From the NCBI GenBank assembly GCA_937920275.1, contig CALGVD010000113.1, positions 1 to 37,263 on the forward strand: 37,263 nucleotides of DNA, in the 5' to 3' direction. Source of the DNA: an uncultured Pseudomonadota bacterium (GTDB lineage: Bacteria > Pseudomonadota > Gammaproteobacteria > Steroidobacterales > Steroidobacteraceae). Under the pieces are notes generated by a model. The model searched no databases, was not told the DNA's origin, and was given only the letters and a program-made list of their open reading frames with translations. The position numbers and the translations under genes were made by a program. Shown here piece by piece: positions 16,689 to 28,247 of this stretch. Position 1 is the first letter of the stretch, and every line of letters begins with the position of its first letter.

Positions 16689-17720
16689 ATGGGATTCTTC
16701 GAACGGTATCTGACGATCTGGGTGCTGGCCTGCATCGCACTCGGCATCCTGTTGGGGGGGCTCGCACCGCAGGCCTTCGCATCGCTCGCTGCGATGGAGT
16801 ACGCACGGATCAACCTACCGGTGGGTCTGTTGATCTGGGTGATGATCATCCCGATGCTGGTACGGATCGATCTGCGCGCCGTCCGCGATGTGACGCGTCA
16901 CGCCCGCGGTATCGGCATCACCCTGTTCGTCAACTGGTTGGTGAAGCCGTTCTCGATGGCGCTGCTCGCCGTGCTGTTCCTGCAGCACCTGTTCGCCGAC
17001 CTGCTGCCTGCTGACCGGATCGGCGAGTACATCGCCGGGCTGATCATCCTCGCGGCGGCGCCCTGCACGGCGATGGTGTTCGTCTGGAGCCGTTTGACGC
17101 GCGGCGATCCGGTGTTCACCTTGTCGCAGGTGGCGCTCAACGACGCGATCATGGTGGTCGCGTTCGCGCCCATCGTGGCGCTGCTGCTCGGCATATCAAG
17201 CATCACGGTGCCCTGGGAGACGCTGCTGGCGTCCGTCGTGCTCTACATCGGCGCCCCGCTCTTGATCGCGCAGTGGATCCGACGACGGCTGCTGCGCGCC
17301 GGACCTGCCACGATGGCGCGCTTCGAGGGCGCCGCAGGCACCGCCTCGATCGCGGCTTTGCTGGCGATGCTCGTGCTGCTGTTCGGGTTGCAGGGACAGG
17401 CCGTGCTGCAGCAGCCGCTCATCATCGCGCTTCTGGCGGTACCGATCCTGATACAGGTGTTCTTCACCTCATCGCTCGCGTATGGCCTCAACCGTCTCGC
17501 GCGCGAACCGCATCAGGTCGCCGGACCTTCCGCGTTGATCGGCGCCTCAAATTTCTTTGAACTCGCCGTCGCGGTGGCGATCAGTCTGTTCGGCATCCAA
17601 TCCGGTGCCGCGCTCGCGACCGTGGTCGGCGTGCTCGTCGAAGTGCCGTTCATGCTGGTGGTGGTGCACGCCGTGAACCGCTCGAAGGACTGGTACGAGC
17701 GGGGACTGGCGCCGCGCTGA
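16689..17720 (+). CDS. acr3: Acr3 family arsenite efflux transporter
   Basis: A 343-residue, very hydrophobic inner-membrane protein with about ten TM helices, typical of bacterial Acr3 permeases of the bile/arsenite/riboflavin transporter superfamily. The conserved cysteine lies in AAAPCTAMVFVWS (Cys126), required for arsenite transport in studied homologues. The conserved acidic helix SNFFELAVAVAISLFG is near residue 290. An AGAGGAG ribosome site lies upstream of the ATG. It exports arsenite made by ArsC using the proton gradient. The gene ends in a GC-rich stem-loop around its stop codon and converges on glmS. Confidence 0.92.
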   Translation: MGFFERYLTIWVLACIALGILLGGLAPQAFASLAAMEYARINLPVGLLIWVMIIPMLVRIDLRAVRDVTRHARGIGITLFVNWLVKPFSMALLAVLFLQHLFADLLPADRIGEYIAGLIILAAAPCTAMVFVWSRLTRGDPVFTLSQVALNDAIMVVAFAPIVALLLGISSITVPWETLLASVVLYIGAPLLIAQWIRRRLLRAGPATMARFEGAAGTASIAALLAMLVLLFGLQGQAVLQQPLIIALLAVPILIQVFFTSSLAYGLNRLAREPHQVAGPSALIGASNFFELAVAVAISLFGIQSGAALATVVGVLVEVPFMLVVVHAVNRSKDWYERGLAPR

Positions 17721-17725
17721 GCGCG
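17713..17725. terminator. GC-rich stem-loop at the acr3/glmS convergence, no U-tract
   Basis: CGCGC (17713-17717) pairs with GCGCG (17721-17725) around the TGA stop codon of acr3 as the loop. It lies in the 25-bp gap between convergent ends. Neither strand has a following U-run, so this is not a classical intrinsic terminator. Confidence 0.2.
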
Positions 17726-17745
17726 CCACAGACCGCAAAACGCCG

Positions 17746-19581
17746 CTATTCGACCGTCACGCTCTTGGCGAGGTTGCGCGGTTGGTCGACATCGGTGCCG
17801 CGCAGGATCGCGACATGGTACGAGAGCAGCTGCAGCGGCAGCGTGTAGACGACGGCCGCCTGAAGATAGCTCACATGCCGCGGCATGGTGATCACCGTGA
17901 CGCCTTCCGACGGCTCGATGCCGGCGTCCGGATCGGCGAACACGATCAGCTCGCCGCCGCGCGCGCGCACCTCCATCATGTTCGACTTGAGCTTCTCGAG
18001 CAGATCGGTGTTCGGCGCGACCACCACCACAGGCATGTCCTCGTCGACGAGCGCGAGCGGCCCATGCTTGAGCTCACCTGCCGCGTAGGCTTCGGCGTGG
18101 ATGTAGGAGATCTCCTTGAGCTTGAGCGCCCCTTCCATCGCGATCGGATGCATCGTGCCACGACCGAGGAACAGCGCGTGGTGCTTGTCGGCGAAGCGCT
18201 TGGCGAGTTCGCGGATGACCGGGTCGAGCGCGAGGGTCTTCTCCATGATGCCCGGCAGCTCGATCAGGCGCGAGACCAGCGTGTGCTCGGCTTCGGGGCG
18301 TGCACCGTGGTGGCGTGCCAGCGCGATCACGAGCAGCGACAGCGCCGTGAGTTGGGTGGTGAAGGCCTTGGTGGAGGCGACCCCGATCTCGGGACCCGCA
18401 CGCGTGAGCATGACGAGCTCTGATTCGCGCACCAACGAGCTCTCGGGCACGTTGCAGATGGCCAGAGAGGACAGATAGCCGCCCGCTTTCGCCAGACGCA
18501 GTGCAGCGAGCGTGTCCGCCGTCTCGCCGGACTGGGAGATGGTGACGAACAGGGAATTCTTCGGCACGACCGGTTGGCGATATCGGTATTCGCTCGCGAT
18601 CTCGACGACGCAGGGCACGCCGGCGATCTGTTCGATGAGATAGCGGGTGACGCAACCGGCATGGTAGCTGGTGCCGCAGGCGACGATGTGCACATGCTCG
18701 ACCTTGCCGAACACCGCCATCGCCGCAGGACCGAACGCCGCTTCGAGCAGCCGCCCGTGCGCGACGCGCTCTTGCAGGGTGTCCGCGATGGCGCGCGGCT
18801 GTTCGTAGATCTCCTTGAGCATGAAATGCGCGTACGGCCCTTTGTCGGCGGCGTCGGCGGAGAGCTCGCTCTGGCGTACTTCGCGCACCGCTGAATTGCC
18901 GTCGCGGTCCAGTACGCGGACGCTCGCGCGGCGGACTTCGGCGACATCGCCTTCTTCGAGGAACATGAAGCTGCGCGTCACGGGCAGCAACGCCGACACA
19001 TCGGAAGCGACGAAGTTCTCGCCGTCGCCGAGACCGATGACCACCGGACAGCCCTCGCGCGCGAGGATGATCCGCTCCGGGTCGGATTCACTGACCACAG
19101 CGAGCGCATACGCGCCCTCGAGCTCTGCGACCGTCGCACGCACCGCCTTGAAGAGATCGCCGTGCACCCCGAGATGCTGGTGGATGCGGTGGGCGATGAC
19201 TTCGGTATCGGTCTCGGAGGTGAAGCTGTAGCCCTTGGCTTCGAGCTCCGCCCGCAGTTCGTCGTGGTTCTCGATGATGCCGTTGTGGACGAGCGCGAGG
19301 CCGTCGGCGGAGATATGCGGATGCGCGTTGCGCTCGGAGGGCACGCCGTGGGTCGCCCAACGCGTGTGGGCGATACCGAGGTTGCCATGGGTCGGGGAGG
19401 CGTCGATCGCGTCCTGCAGCCGCTGGACCTTGCCGACCGTGCGCACGCGCTTGAGGTGGCCGGTTCCGTTGACGACCGCAACGCCTGCAGAATCGTAGCC
19501 GCGGTATTCGAGACGCCTCAAGCCCTCGACGAGCACGGGGACGATGTCACGGTTGGCGATTGCGCCGACGATTCCACACAT
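17746..19581 (-). CDS. glmS: glutamine--fructose-6-phosphate aminotransferase (isomerizing)
   Basis: A 611-residue, full-length glucosamine-6-phosphate synthase. The N-terminal glutaminase begins MCGIVGA, so Cys2 becomes the catalytic N-terminal cysteine after Met removal. Glutamine-binding blocks [17 protein letters not shown] (near residue 73) and [16 protein letters not shown] follow. Two SIS sugar-isomerase domains carry the motifs [16 protein letters not shown] and [17 protein letters not shown]. It ends in KSVTVE, as in other GlmS proteins. The product feeds GlmM and GlmU for UDP-GlcNAc. It is 46 bp downstream of glmU. Its start has a TAGTAT box 8 nt upstream and no Shine-Dalgarno sequence, so it may also have its own promoter. 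No glmS ribozyme was seen, as expected outside Firmicutes. Confidence 0.97.
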   Translation of the reverse strand: MCGIVGAIANRDIVPVLVEGLRRLEYRGYDSAGVAVVNGTGHLKRVRTVGKVQRLQDAIDASPTHGNLGIAHTRWATHGVPSERNAHPHISADGLALVHNGIIENHDELRAELEAKGYSFTSETDTEVIAHRIHQHLGVHGDLFKAVRATVAELEGAYALAVVSESDPERIILAREGCPVVIGLGDGENFVASDVSALLPVTRSFMFLEEGDVAEVRRASVRVLDRDGNSAVREVRQSELSADAADKGPYAHFMLKEIYEQPRAIADTLQERVAHGRLLEAAFGPAAMAVFGKVEHVHIVACGTSYHAGCVTRYLIEQIAGVPCVVEIASEYRYRQPVVPKNSLFVTISQSGETADTLAALRLAKAGGYLSSLAICNVPESSLVRESELVMLTRAGPEIGVASTKAFTTQLTALSLLVIALARHHGARPEAEHTLVSRLIELPGIMEKTLALDPVIRELAKRFADKHHALFLGRGTMHPIAMEGALKLKEISYIHAEAYAAGELKHGPLALVDEDMPVVVVAPNTDLLEKLKSNMMEVRARGGELIVFADPDAGIEPSEGVTVITMPRHVSYLQAAVVYTLPLQLLSYHVAILRGTDVDQPRNLAKSVTVE

Positions 19582-19589
19582 AGGTCAGG

Positions 19590-19595
19590 ATACTA
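19590..19595 (-). promoter_or_regulatory. -10-like box upstream of glmS
   Basis: TAGTAT on the minus strand lies 8 nt before the glmS ATG at 19581. A poor -35 candidate TTGTCT is 19 bp further up. If used, it would start transcription within the last few bases before the ATG or on it, separate from the atp-glmU transcript. Confidence 0.3.
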
Positions 19596-19627
19596 CGCTG
19601 TAGTCAGGGAATGCAGACAAAGAAAGA

Positions 19628-21031
19628 TCAGGGCTTGGCCGCCCTACGGCCACCGCTTTTCACCGGGCGCTTCCAGCCCGCGATCGCGACCTGCTTGCCT
19701 CGGGCGACGGCGAGAGTGCCCGCAGGCACATCCTTGGTGATCGTGGAGCCGGCGCCGACGGTGGCGCCGTCACCGACCGACACCGGCGCGACCAGCACCG
19801 AGTTCGAGCCGGTATGGGCGTCGGCGCCGATGACGGTGTGGTGCTTGTTCGCGCCGTCGTAGTTGGCGACGATGGTGCCAGCGCCGATGTTGGCGCGTGG
19901 GCCGACGCTCGCGTCCCCCACATAGGCCAAGTGGTTGGCCTTGGCGCCTGCGCCCATCGTCGAGTTCTTGATCTCGACGAAGTTGCCGATGTGCACATCG
20001 GGGCCGAGCGCCGCGCCGGGGCGCAGCCGCGCAAAAGGCCCGATGATCGCGCCGGCGCCGACCGTCGCGCCCTCGATGACGCAGTATGCGTTGAGGCGCA
20101 CGCCGGCCGCGATCTCGCAGTCTCGCAGCACGCAGCCCGGGCCGACGATCACGCCGTCGCCGAGCACCACGCGACCCTCGAACACGGCGTTGATGTCGAT
20201 GAAGACGTCACGGCCGACCACGAGCTCACCGCGCACATCGACGCGCGCAGGATCGGCGAGCGTGACGCCTGCCTTCAGCAACGCGCGCGCGCACGCGCCA
20301 CGCAGTTCCGCCTCGACCTCGGCGAGCTGGATCCTGTCGTTGATACCGAGCACCTCGGCGACCGTCGGCGCAGCGAGTGGCGCGACCTTGATCTTGTCCT
20401 TCACCGCCATCGCGATGATGTCGGTGAGGTAGTACTCACCCTGCGCATTGGCGTTGCGCAGCTTGCCGAGCCAACCGCGTAGGCGCTTGACAGGCACGGC
20501 CATGATGCCGGTGTTGCCCTCGCGGATACGGCGCTCGCGCGCGTTGGCGTCTTTCTGTTCGACGATCCGCAATACTTTGCCGCGCGCATCGCGCACAATG
20601 CGGCCATAGCCGGTGGGATCGGGGAGCTCGACGGTGAGCAGGCCGAGCGACTTCGGACCTGCGAGCGCGACCAGCGCGCGCAGCGTCTCCGGCTGCACCA
20701 ACGGCACATCGCCGTAGAGCACGAGCACGATCTCATCGTCATGCAGCGCAGGCAATGCCTGCTGCATGGCGTGCCCGGTGCCCTTCTGCTCCGCCTGCAA
20801 CACCCAGGAACTGCGCGGCGCAACGACGGCGAGCTCGGCGCCGAGCGCGGTCTGTACCTGCTCGCCACCGTGACCGTACACGACATGCACCGCAGCGGGT
20901 TCGAGGGCGCGCGCAGCCGCGAGCACATGCCCGAGCAGAGGCCGACCGGCGAGCGGCTGCAAGACTTTCGGCAAGGCGGAGTTCATCCGTTTGCCTTGAC
21001 CTGCTGCAAGGATGACGATGGAGAGCGTCAT
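19628..21031 (-). CDS. glmU: bifunctional N-acetylglucosamine-1-phosphate uridyltransferase / glucosamine-1-phosphate acetyltransferase
   Basis: A 467-residue bifunctional enzyme making UDP-GlcNAc. The N-terminal pyrophosphorylase domain has LAAGQGKRM (residues 8-16) and the metal-binding YGDVPL, followed by EQKDAN. The C-terminal left-handed beta-helix has hexapeptide repeats from about residue 250 and the acetyltransferase core GNFVEIKNS, then NYDG. The tail is basic ([16 protein letters not shown]). The frame is open for a further 99 codons upstream, but that would overlap atpC; the ATG at 21031 begins with the family sequence SIVILAAG. It follows atpC by 19 bp with no clear ribosome site, so it probably relies on read-through and coupling from the atp operon. 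Confidence 0.97.
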   Translation of the reverse strand: MTLSIVILAAGQGKRMNSALPKVLQPLAGRPLLGHVLAAARALEPAAVHVVYGHGGEQVQTALGAELAVVAPRSSWVLQAEQKGTGHAMQQALPALHDDEIVLVLYGDVPLVQPETLRALVALAGPKSLGLLTVELPDPTGYGRIVRDARGKVLRIVEQKDANARERRIREGNTGIMAVPVKRLRGWLGKLRNANAQGEYYLTDIIAMAVKDKIKVAPLAAPTVAEVLGINDRIQLAEVEAELRGACARALLKAGVTLADPARVDVRGELVVGRDVFIDINAVFEGRVVLGDGVIVGPGCVLRDCEIAAGVRLNAYCVIEGATVGAGAIIGPFARLRPGAALGPDVHIGNFVEIKNSTMGAGAKANHLAYVGDASVGPRANIGAGTIVANYDGANKHHTVIGADAHTGSNSVLVAPVSVGDGATVGAGSTITKDVPAGTLAVARGKQVAIAGWKRPVKSGGRRAAKP

Positions 21032-21050
21032 GGGGGACGCGCCGGGGCCG

Positions 21051-21479
21051 TCAGCCGCGGGTCTTGCGGAGTTTCTGCAGCATCCTGAGCTGCGCTGCGG
21101 CACGGACGAGTTCAGCAAGCGCCTCGGCCTGCTCCAACTGGTCGATCTTGCCCTGCAGGGCCTCTTCAGCACGCTTCTTGGCGTCGAGGGCGGCTGCCTC
21201 ATCAAGATCCTTCGCCCGTATCGCCGTGTCCGCGAGCACCGTGATCTTCTTCGGCTGCACTTCGAGCGCGCCACCCCCGACGAAGAACAGGAGTTCCTCG
21301 CCCGACGGGGTCTGCACACGCACTTCACCGGCGTTGAGGAGCGTCAGCAACGGCGCGTGGCGTGGCGCGATGCCGATCTCGCCCTGCGTGGCCGGCACGA
21401 ACACCATCTTCGCCGGACCGGAATAGATCTCGCCCTCGGCGCTGACGATGTCGCAATGGATGGTGCTGTCGGCGGCCAT
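21051..21479 (-). CDS. atpC: F1Fo ATP synthase epsilon subunit
   Basis: A 142-residue subunit of the F1 central stalk. The N-terminal beta-sandwich contains [12 protein letters not shown] and [23 protein letters not shown], both typical of epsilon. The C-terminal two-helix region starts near [16 protein letters not shown]. It couples rotation of the c-ring to the F1 head and can inhibit ATP hydrolysis. It is the last structural gene of the atp operon, 56 bp after atpD, and has only a weak ribosome site. Confidence 0.95.
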   Translation of the reverse strand: MAADSTIHCDIVSAEGEIYSGPAKMVFVPATQGEIGIAPRHAPLLTLLNAGEVRVQTPSGEELLFFVGGGALEVQPKKITVLADTAIRAKDLDEAAALDAKKRAEEALQGKIDQLEQAEALAELVRAAAQLRMLQKLRKTRG

Positions 21480-21535
21480 GTGTAATCGCTCTGGTTCGGT
21501 GCGGCGTGCTGCAGTGGGGCGTGCGGAGCGCGCCC

Positions 21536-22975
<1,440 letters not shown>

Positions 22976-23009
22976 TTATCCGTGAATATCTTTGAAGACG
23001 CTGCGCGGG

Positions 23010-23870
23010 TCAGACCGCTGCCGCGCCGCCGACGATCTCTGCCAACTCTTTCGTGATCGCCGCCTGCCGTGCCTTGTTGTAGATGAGCTGCAGGTCGCCG
23101 ATCAGATTGCCCGCGTTGTCCGAGGCCGCCTTCATGGCGACCATACGCGCCGCCATCTCGCAGGCCACGCTCTCGACCGCTCCGCGGTAGACCTGTGACT
23201 CGATGTAGCGCATCAGTACGCCATCGAGGATCTCGGCGGCGCTGGGTTCGTAGAGGTAATCCCAATGGTCCTGCAGATCGTCCGCATCCGTGGTCTCCAC
23301 CGGCAACAGCTGTGTCACCACCGGCTTCTGCGTCATGGTGTTGACGAACTGCGCGTTGACGATGAACAGCCGGTCGATGCCGCCGTCCTTGTAGGCGTCG
23401 AGCATGACCTTCACCGCGCCGAGCAGGTCCTTCAGATGCGGCTTGTCGCCGAGACCGGTGGTGCTCGCGAGGATCGGCAGGCCGAGACGGCGGAAGAACG
23501 CCAGCCCCTTGCTGCCGAGCACGCAGAGACTGACCTTCGCGTCTTTACCCTGCCAGTCACGCATCAGACCCAGCGTGCTCTTGAAGACGTTGGTGTTGAG
23601 CGCGCCGCAGAGACCGCGATCGCTCGACACGATGATGATCCCGATGTGCTTCGCCTCACGCTCGACGAGGAACGGATGCTTGTAGTCGGGGTTCGCTTTG
23701 TTGAGGTGTCCGATCACGGTGCGGATCTTGTCGGCGTACGGACGGGCCAAGCGCATCCGCTCCTGGGCGCGGCGCATCTTGCTCGCCGCGACCATCTCCA
23801 TCGCCTTGGTGATCTTCTGAGTGCTCTTCACACTCGCGATCTTGGTGCGGATCTCTTTGGTGCCTGGCAT
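23010..23870 (-). CDS. atpG: F1Fo ATP synthase gamma subunit
   Basis: A 286-residue rotor subunit. The N-terminal helix [20 protein letters not shown] and the C-terminal helix [19 protein letters not shown] form the coiled-coil shaft. The block [12 protein letters not shown] seen in homologues is here [12 protein letters not shown]. The start matches the family. It lies 22 bp after atpA and has a GA-rich ribosome site (GAAAAGAG). Confidence 0.97.
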   Translation of the reverse strand: MPGTKEIRTKIASVKSTQKITKAMEMVAASKMRRAQERMRLARPYADKIRTVIGHLNKANPDYKHPFLVEREAKHIGIIIVSSDRGLCGALNTNVFKSTLGLMRDWQGKDAKVSLCVLGSKGLAFFRRLGLPILASTTGLGDKPHLKDLLGAVKVMLDAYKDGGIDRLFIVNAQFVNTMTQKPVVTQLLPVETTDADDLQDHWDYLYEPSAAEILDGVLMRYIESQVYRGAVESVACEMAARMVAMKAASDNAGNLIGDLQLIYNKARQAAITKELAEIVGGAAAV

Positions 23871-23892
23871 CTCTTTTCGCCTGTGGCGTGGC

Positions 23893-25431
23893 TCAGTAGG
23901 TGCCGTTGGCCGCGAAGTCCTCGCAGATCGCCTTCAGCGTCGCCTCGTGCTTCTTGAGCACGGGCTCGGCGTTGATGGCGTCCAGCGAGGCCTTGTGCGA
24001 GGACTTGGCGAAGCTCTGCAGCGCCGCCTCAAAATCCACGATCTTCTTGCGATCGATCTTGTCCATGTAGCCGCTGTTGACGGCATAGATGGAGAGCGCC
24101 ATCTCGGCGACCGACATCGGCGCGTACTGCTTCTGCTTCATGACCTCGGTCACGCGCTGGCCGCGCTCGAGCTGCTTGCGGGTGGCCTCGTCGAGGTCGG
24201 AGGCGAACTGCGAGAACGCCGCGAGCTCGCGGTACTGCGCGAGCGCGAGGCGGATACCGCCGCCCAGGCGCTTGATGATGTCGGTCTGCGCGGCGCCGCC
24301 GACGCGCGACACCGAGATGCCGGCGTTCATCGCCGGACGGATGCCGGAGTTGAAGAGGTCGGTCTCGAGGAAGATCTGACCGTCGGTGATCGAGATGACG
24401 TTGGTCGGCACGAACGCGGTGACGTCGCCCGCCTGCGTCTCGATGATCGGCAATCCGGTCAACGAGCCGGTCTTGCCCTTGACGGCACCCTTGGTCGCCA
24501 TCTCGACATATTCCTCGTTGACCCGGGCGCTGCGCTCGAGCAGCCGCGAGTGGAGATAGAACACGTCGCCGGGGAACGCCTCGCGGCCCGGCGGACGGCG
24601 CAGCAGCAGCGAGATCTGGCGGTAAGCGACGGCCTGCTTCGAGAGATCGTCGTAGATGATGAGCGCGTCTTCACCGTTGTCCATGAAGTACTCGCCCATC
24701 GTCACACCGGCGTACGCCGACAGGTACTGCATGGCGGCCGGCGTCGAGGCCGAGGCGGCGACGATGATGGTGTGACCCATCGCGCCGTTCTCCTCGAGCT
24801 TGCGCACCACGTTGGCGATCGAGGACTGCTTCTGTCCGATCGCGACATAGATGCATTTGATGCCCGAGGACTTCTGGTTGATGATCGTGTCGATGGCCAT
24901 CGCGGTCTTGCCGGTCTGACGGTCGCCGATGATCAATTCGCGTTGGCCGCGGCCGACCGGCACCATCGCGTCGACGGCCTTGTAGCCGGTCTGTACCGGC
25001 TGGCTCACCGACTTGCGGTAGATGACGCCGGGCGCGACGCGCTCGATGGGCGAGGTGCGGGTGGTCTTGAGCGGACCCTTGCCGTCGATCGGCGTGCCGA
25101 GCGCATCGACGACGCGGCCGAGCAGCTCAGGACCGACCGGCACTTCGAGGATGCGGCCCGTGGTCTTCACGGTATCGCCTTCCTTCAGCGACTTGTAGTC
25201 GCCGAGGACGACGGAACCGACCGAGTCCTGCTCCAGGTTCAGCGCGAGGCCGAACAGGTTGCCGGGGAACTCGATCATCTCGCCGTAGCGCACATCGGCC
25301 AGGCCATGGATGCGGCAGATGCCGTCCGTGACCGAGACGATGGTGCCGGTGTTGCGCGCCTCGGCCGCAGAGTCGAACTTGTCGATGCGCTGCTTGATGA
25401 GGTCGCTGATCTCGGATGCCTTGATGGACAT
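23893..25431 (-). CDS. atpA: F1Fo ATP synthase alpha subunit
   Basis: A 512-residue regulatory nucleotide-binding subunit of F1. The P-loop is GDRQTGKT (169-176). The arginine-finger region falls in the conserved block with [19 protein letters not shown]. The end, EDFAANGTY, fits the family. AAAGGTAACAG precedes the ATG. A very long open frame on the opposite strand here is a composition effect and not a gene. Confidence 0.98.
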   Translation of the reverse strand: MSIKASEISDLIKQRIDKFDSAAEARNTGTIVSVTDGICRIHGLADVRYGEMIEFPGNLFGLALNLEQDSVGSVVLGDYKSLKEGDTVKTTGRILEVPVGPELLGRVVDALGTPIDGKGPLKTTRTSPIERVAPGVIYRKSVSQPVQTGYKAVDAMVPVGRGQRELIIGDRQTGKTAMAIDTIINQKSSGIKCIYVAIGQKQSSIANVVRKLEENGAMGHTIIVAASASTPAAMQYLSAYAGVTMGEYFMDNGEDALIIYDDLSKQAVAYRQISLLLRRPPGREAFPGDVFYLHSRLLERSARVNEEYVEMATKGAVKGKTGSLTGLPIIETQAGDVTAFVPTNVISITDGQIFLETDLFNSGIRPAMNAGISVSRVGGAAQTDIIKRLGGGIRLALAQYRELAAFSQFASDLDEATRKQLERGQRVTEVMKQKQYAPMSVAEMALSIYAVNSGYMDKIDRKKIVDFEAALQSFAKSSHKASLDAINAEPVLKKHEATLKAICEDFAANGTY

Positions 25432-25470
25432 GGCTGTTACCTTTCTACGTATCCGTGGTGGGGCGGCGCG

Positions 25471-26010
25471 TCAGGCGCCGGCCATGGTGTTTGCGAGACG
25501 CTCGACACGCCCGCGCAGCGAGCCATCGATGACGAAGTCGCCTGCGCGCACGACCGCCCCGCCGATCAGCGAGGGGTCGACCGTGGCGGTGAGGCGCACG
25601 GTGCGGCGCAGGCGGCGCGTGAGCGCCTGCGCGAGTTTGTCGGACTGCTCCGCCGTGAGCGGAAACGCCGACGCGACCGTCACATCGACGGTGTTCTCGA
25701 CATCGGCACGCAGCGCTTCGTACTGCGCTGCGACCTGCGGCAACAACGCGAGCCGGTTGTTGTCGGCGAGCAGCTGGATGAAGTTGTGGGCTTTGCCGTC
25801 GCCTGCCGCACCCGCGACCTCCGCGACCAACGCGACGAGATCGGCGCGCAGCACGTGGGGGTTTCCGATAAGCGATGCGACGCGCTCGTCGGCCACCGCA
25901 GCGCCCGCGCGCGCCAGCATCTCGCCCCAGGGCGCGAGTTGGCCGGCCGCGTGCGCGTGCTCGAAAGCGGCGCGAGCGTAAGGCCGGGCGACTGTCGCCG
26001 AATCAGCCAC
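25471..26010 (-). CDS. atpH: F1Fo ATP synthase delta subunit
   Basis: A 179-residue subunit joining the peripheral stalk to the top of F1. It begins with a family-typical N-terminus (TVARPYARAAFEHA) and ends with the conserved block LIGGAVVRAGDFVIDGSLRGR. The start is the GTG at 26010, because the frame upstream of it is only the shifted reading of atpF. This GTG overlaps the last 8 bp of atpF, which suggests translational coupling that keeps b and delta in step. Confidence 0.95.
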   Translation of the reverse strand: MADSATVARPYARAAFEHAHAAGQLAPWGEMLARAGAAVADERVASLIGNPHVLRADLVALVAEVAGAAGDGKAHNFIQLLADNNRLALLPQVAAQYEALRADVENTVDVTVASAFPLTAEQSDKLAQALTRRLRRTVRLTATVDPSLIGGAVVRAGDFVIDGSLRGRVERLANTMAGA

Positions 26011-26482
26011 GGGCGATCTCGTCGGCGAGCTTGTCGATGAGCTGGGTGTGCGCCTTGGCATCGACCTCACGCTCGAGCAGCCGCGAAGCACCCGACACGA
26101 CCATCGTGCCGAAGTCCTTGCGCAGCTGTTCGCGGGCGCGGCCGGTCTCGGTCGCGACCTCTTCACGCGCGGCGATCACGATGCGTGCGCCCTCGGCCTG
26201 CGCCGTGCGCTTCGCGGCCTCAACGGCCTCGTTGGCACGACGGGCGGCCTGGTCCTCGACCAACTTGGCGCGTTCGCGCGCCTCGCGGACGATGGTCTCG
26301 GCGCGGCTTGTGGCTTCACCGAGTTCCTTCTGTCCTTTGTCGGCGGCGGCGAGGCCGTCGGCGATCTGCTTCTGACGGGCTTCGATGGCGGCCATGATCT
26401 CCGGCCAACCGAAACGCATCACGAGCCAAGCCACCGCGAGGAACGCGAGGCCTTGGACGATCAGCGTGACTGTGATGCTCAT
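26003..26482 (-). CDS. atpF: F1Fo ATP synthase b subunit
   Basis: A 159-residue peripheral stalk subunit. It has one N-terminal membrane helix (about residues 4-24, ending VMRFGWPEIM) and then a long charged alpha-helix rich in Ala, Glu and Arg (about 30-140) that dimerises as a coiled coil. The length is normal. It sits between atpE and atpH and overlaps atpH by 8 bp. Confidence 0.95.
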   Translation of the reverse strand: MSITVTLIVQGLAFLAVAWLVMRFGWPEIMAAIEARQKQIADGLAAADKGQKELGEATSRAETIVREARERAKLVEDQAARRANEAVEAAKRTAQAEGARIVIAAREEVATETGRAREQLRKDFGTMVVSGASRLLEREVDAKAHTQLIDKLADEIARG

Positions 26483-26539
26483 GCTCTGCTACCCCTGTTG
26501 CCGTTGACGGCCATCCTTGCGGATGGACGCGGGACGGAT

Positions 26540-27709
<1,170 letters not shown>

Positions 27710-27721
27710 CTAAAGAACCCC

Positions 27722-28093
27722 TCACCTTAAAAACGCTATGCCGACCCAAAAACCCGCCTGCGCCGCCAGCATCCCGAGCAGGAAGGGCAGCGGCGACAGC
27801 GTCATCACGCCGAGCGCCAACCAGACCGCCGTCACCACCCAGAGCCATTTCAGCCCCTGGCCCGCCCACATCGCGCGGGCGATCCGCGGTGCCGCGGCCG
27901 CGCCTGGCGCGAACAGCAACCACCCGAAGAGCAGATTGCCGGTCGCCACCACCACACCGCCCGCCAACGCCGCGCGGGCCGCCGGAGCGCCGGACATGAC
28001 CGCCGCCCCGACCGCGACTGCAGCGGCCGCTGCCAACTGCAATGCAGCGTAGCGACTCGCCAGACGCTTGCCCCGGGACGCTGGATCGTTCAT
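27722..28093 (-). CDS. atpI: ATP synthase subunit I
   Basis: A 123-residue protein with four hydrophobic segments, encoded first in the atp operon. Recognition rests on size, four-helix topology, the basic N-terminus (RGKRLASRYAALQ), the helix GGVVVATGNLLFGWLLF and position ahead of atpB. AtpI helps c-ring assembly or magnesium supply in other bacteria and is poorly conserved in sequence. The start is the ATG at 28093; the operon promoter lies about 70 bp further upstream. Confidence 0.85.
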   Translation of the reverse strand: MNDPASRGKRLASRYAALQLAAAAAVAVGAAVMSGAPAARAALAGGVVVATGNLLFGWLLFAPGAAAAPRIARAMWAGQGLKWLWVVTAVWLALGVMTLSPLPFLLGMLAAQAGFWVGIAFLR

Positions 28094-28136
28094 GCGATGC
28101 GCATCCGTTCACACCATGCCGGTAGGCAAACCAGAG

Positions 28137-28160
28137 CGCCCGAGGGGCCCTCCGAGGGCG
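28137..28160 (-). promoter_or_regulatory. stem-loop at the predicted 5' end of the atp mRNA
   Basis: CGCCC (28137-28141) pairs with GGGCG (28156-28160), and inside it GAGGG (28142-28146) pairs with CCCTC (28148-28152), with a 3-nt internal bulge on one side. The predicted transcription start, 28158-28159, places this hairpin at the very beginning of the atp mRNA, where it could protect the long transcript from 5'-end-dependent decay. The role is inference. Confidence 0.45.
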
Positions 28161-28164
28161 GCGA

Positions 28165-28193
28165 ATTGTAGGCATATCGCCCGGCGGGTTCAA
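28165..28193 (-). promoter_or_regulatory. sigma-70 promoter of the atp operon
   Basis: On the minus strand TTGAAC (28193-28188, first four bases match the consensus) and TACAAT (28170-28165, 5/6 match to the -10 consensus) are separated by exactly 17 bp. Transcription would begin near 28159, giving a leader of about 65 nt before atpI. This is one of the best promoters in the window. Confidence 0.65.
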
Positions 28194-28208
28194 CCAATAT
28201 TGGAACCC
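28186..28208. promoter_or_regulatory. palindrome overlapping the atp -35 box
   Basis: GGGTTC (28186-28191) and GAACCC (28203-28208) flank a perfect inner palindrome CCAATATTGG (28194-28203). The outer arm covers the -35 box. It could be an operator or, as RNA from parB read-through, a stem-loop; no U-tract follows. Confidence 0.45.
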
Positions 28209-28219
28209 GATGTACCGCG

Positions 28220-28241
28220 CGTTTCCGGGCGAGGCCGGACG
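28220..28241 (-). terminator. possible stem-loop after parB
   Basis: TCCGG (28224-28228) pairs with CCGGA (28235-28239), extended by two base pairs beyond a 2-nt bulge. It lies just downstream of parB on the minus strand. There is no U-run, so termination efficiency is doubtful. Confidence 0.25.
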
Positions 28242-28247
28242 CCGACT

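Larger units (their letters stand above)
28094..28247. other. parB-atpI intergenic region with the atp control signals
   Basis: This is the largest gene-free stretch (154 bp). Reading on the minus strand it holds, in order, a stem-loop just after parB, a palindrome overlapping a -35 box, a good -10 box, a GC-rich hairpin at the predicted mRNA 5' end, and an unstructured leader to atpI. No parS-like site was seen. The separate elements are listed individually. Confidence 0.6.

Noticed and set aside
17746-19627. A glmS ribozyme or a GlcN6P riboswitch upstream of glmS
   Set aside because: Only 46 bp separate glmU and glmS, too short for the ribozyme, and no matching structure is seen.
23821-26040. 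739-codon open frame on the plus strand opposite atpG, atpA and atpH
   Set aside because: It lies antisense to conserved ATP synthase genes, its translation is rich in Asp/Arg/His/Val with no recognisable domain, and long antisense frames are expected at this GC content.
28186-28208. The palindrome near parB as a parS site
   Set aside because: The parS consensus has a CACGTG core flanked by GTTTC/GAAAC-type arms. CCAATATTGG does not fit. CACGTG occurs inside atpH and rsmG but without the right flanks.
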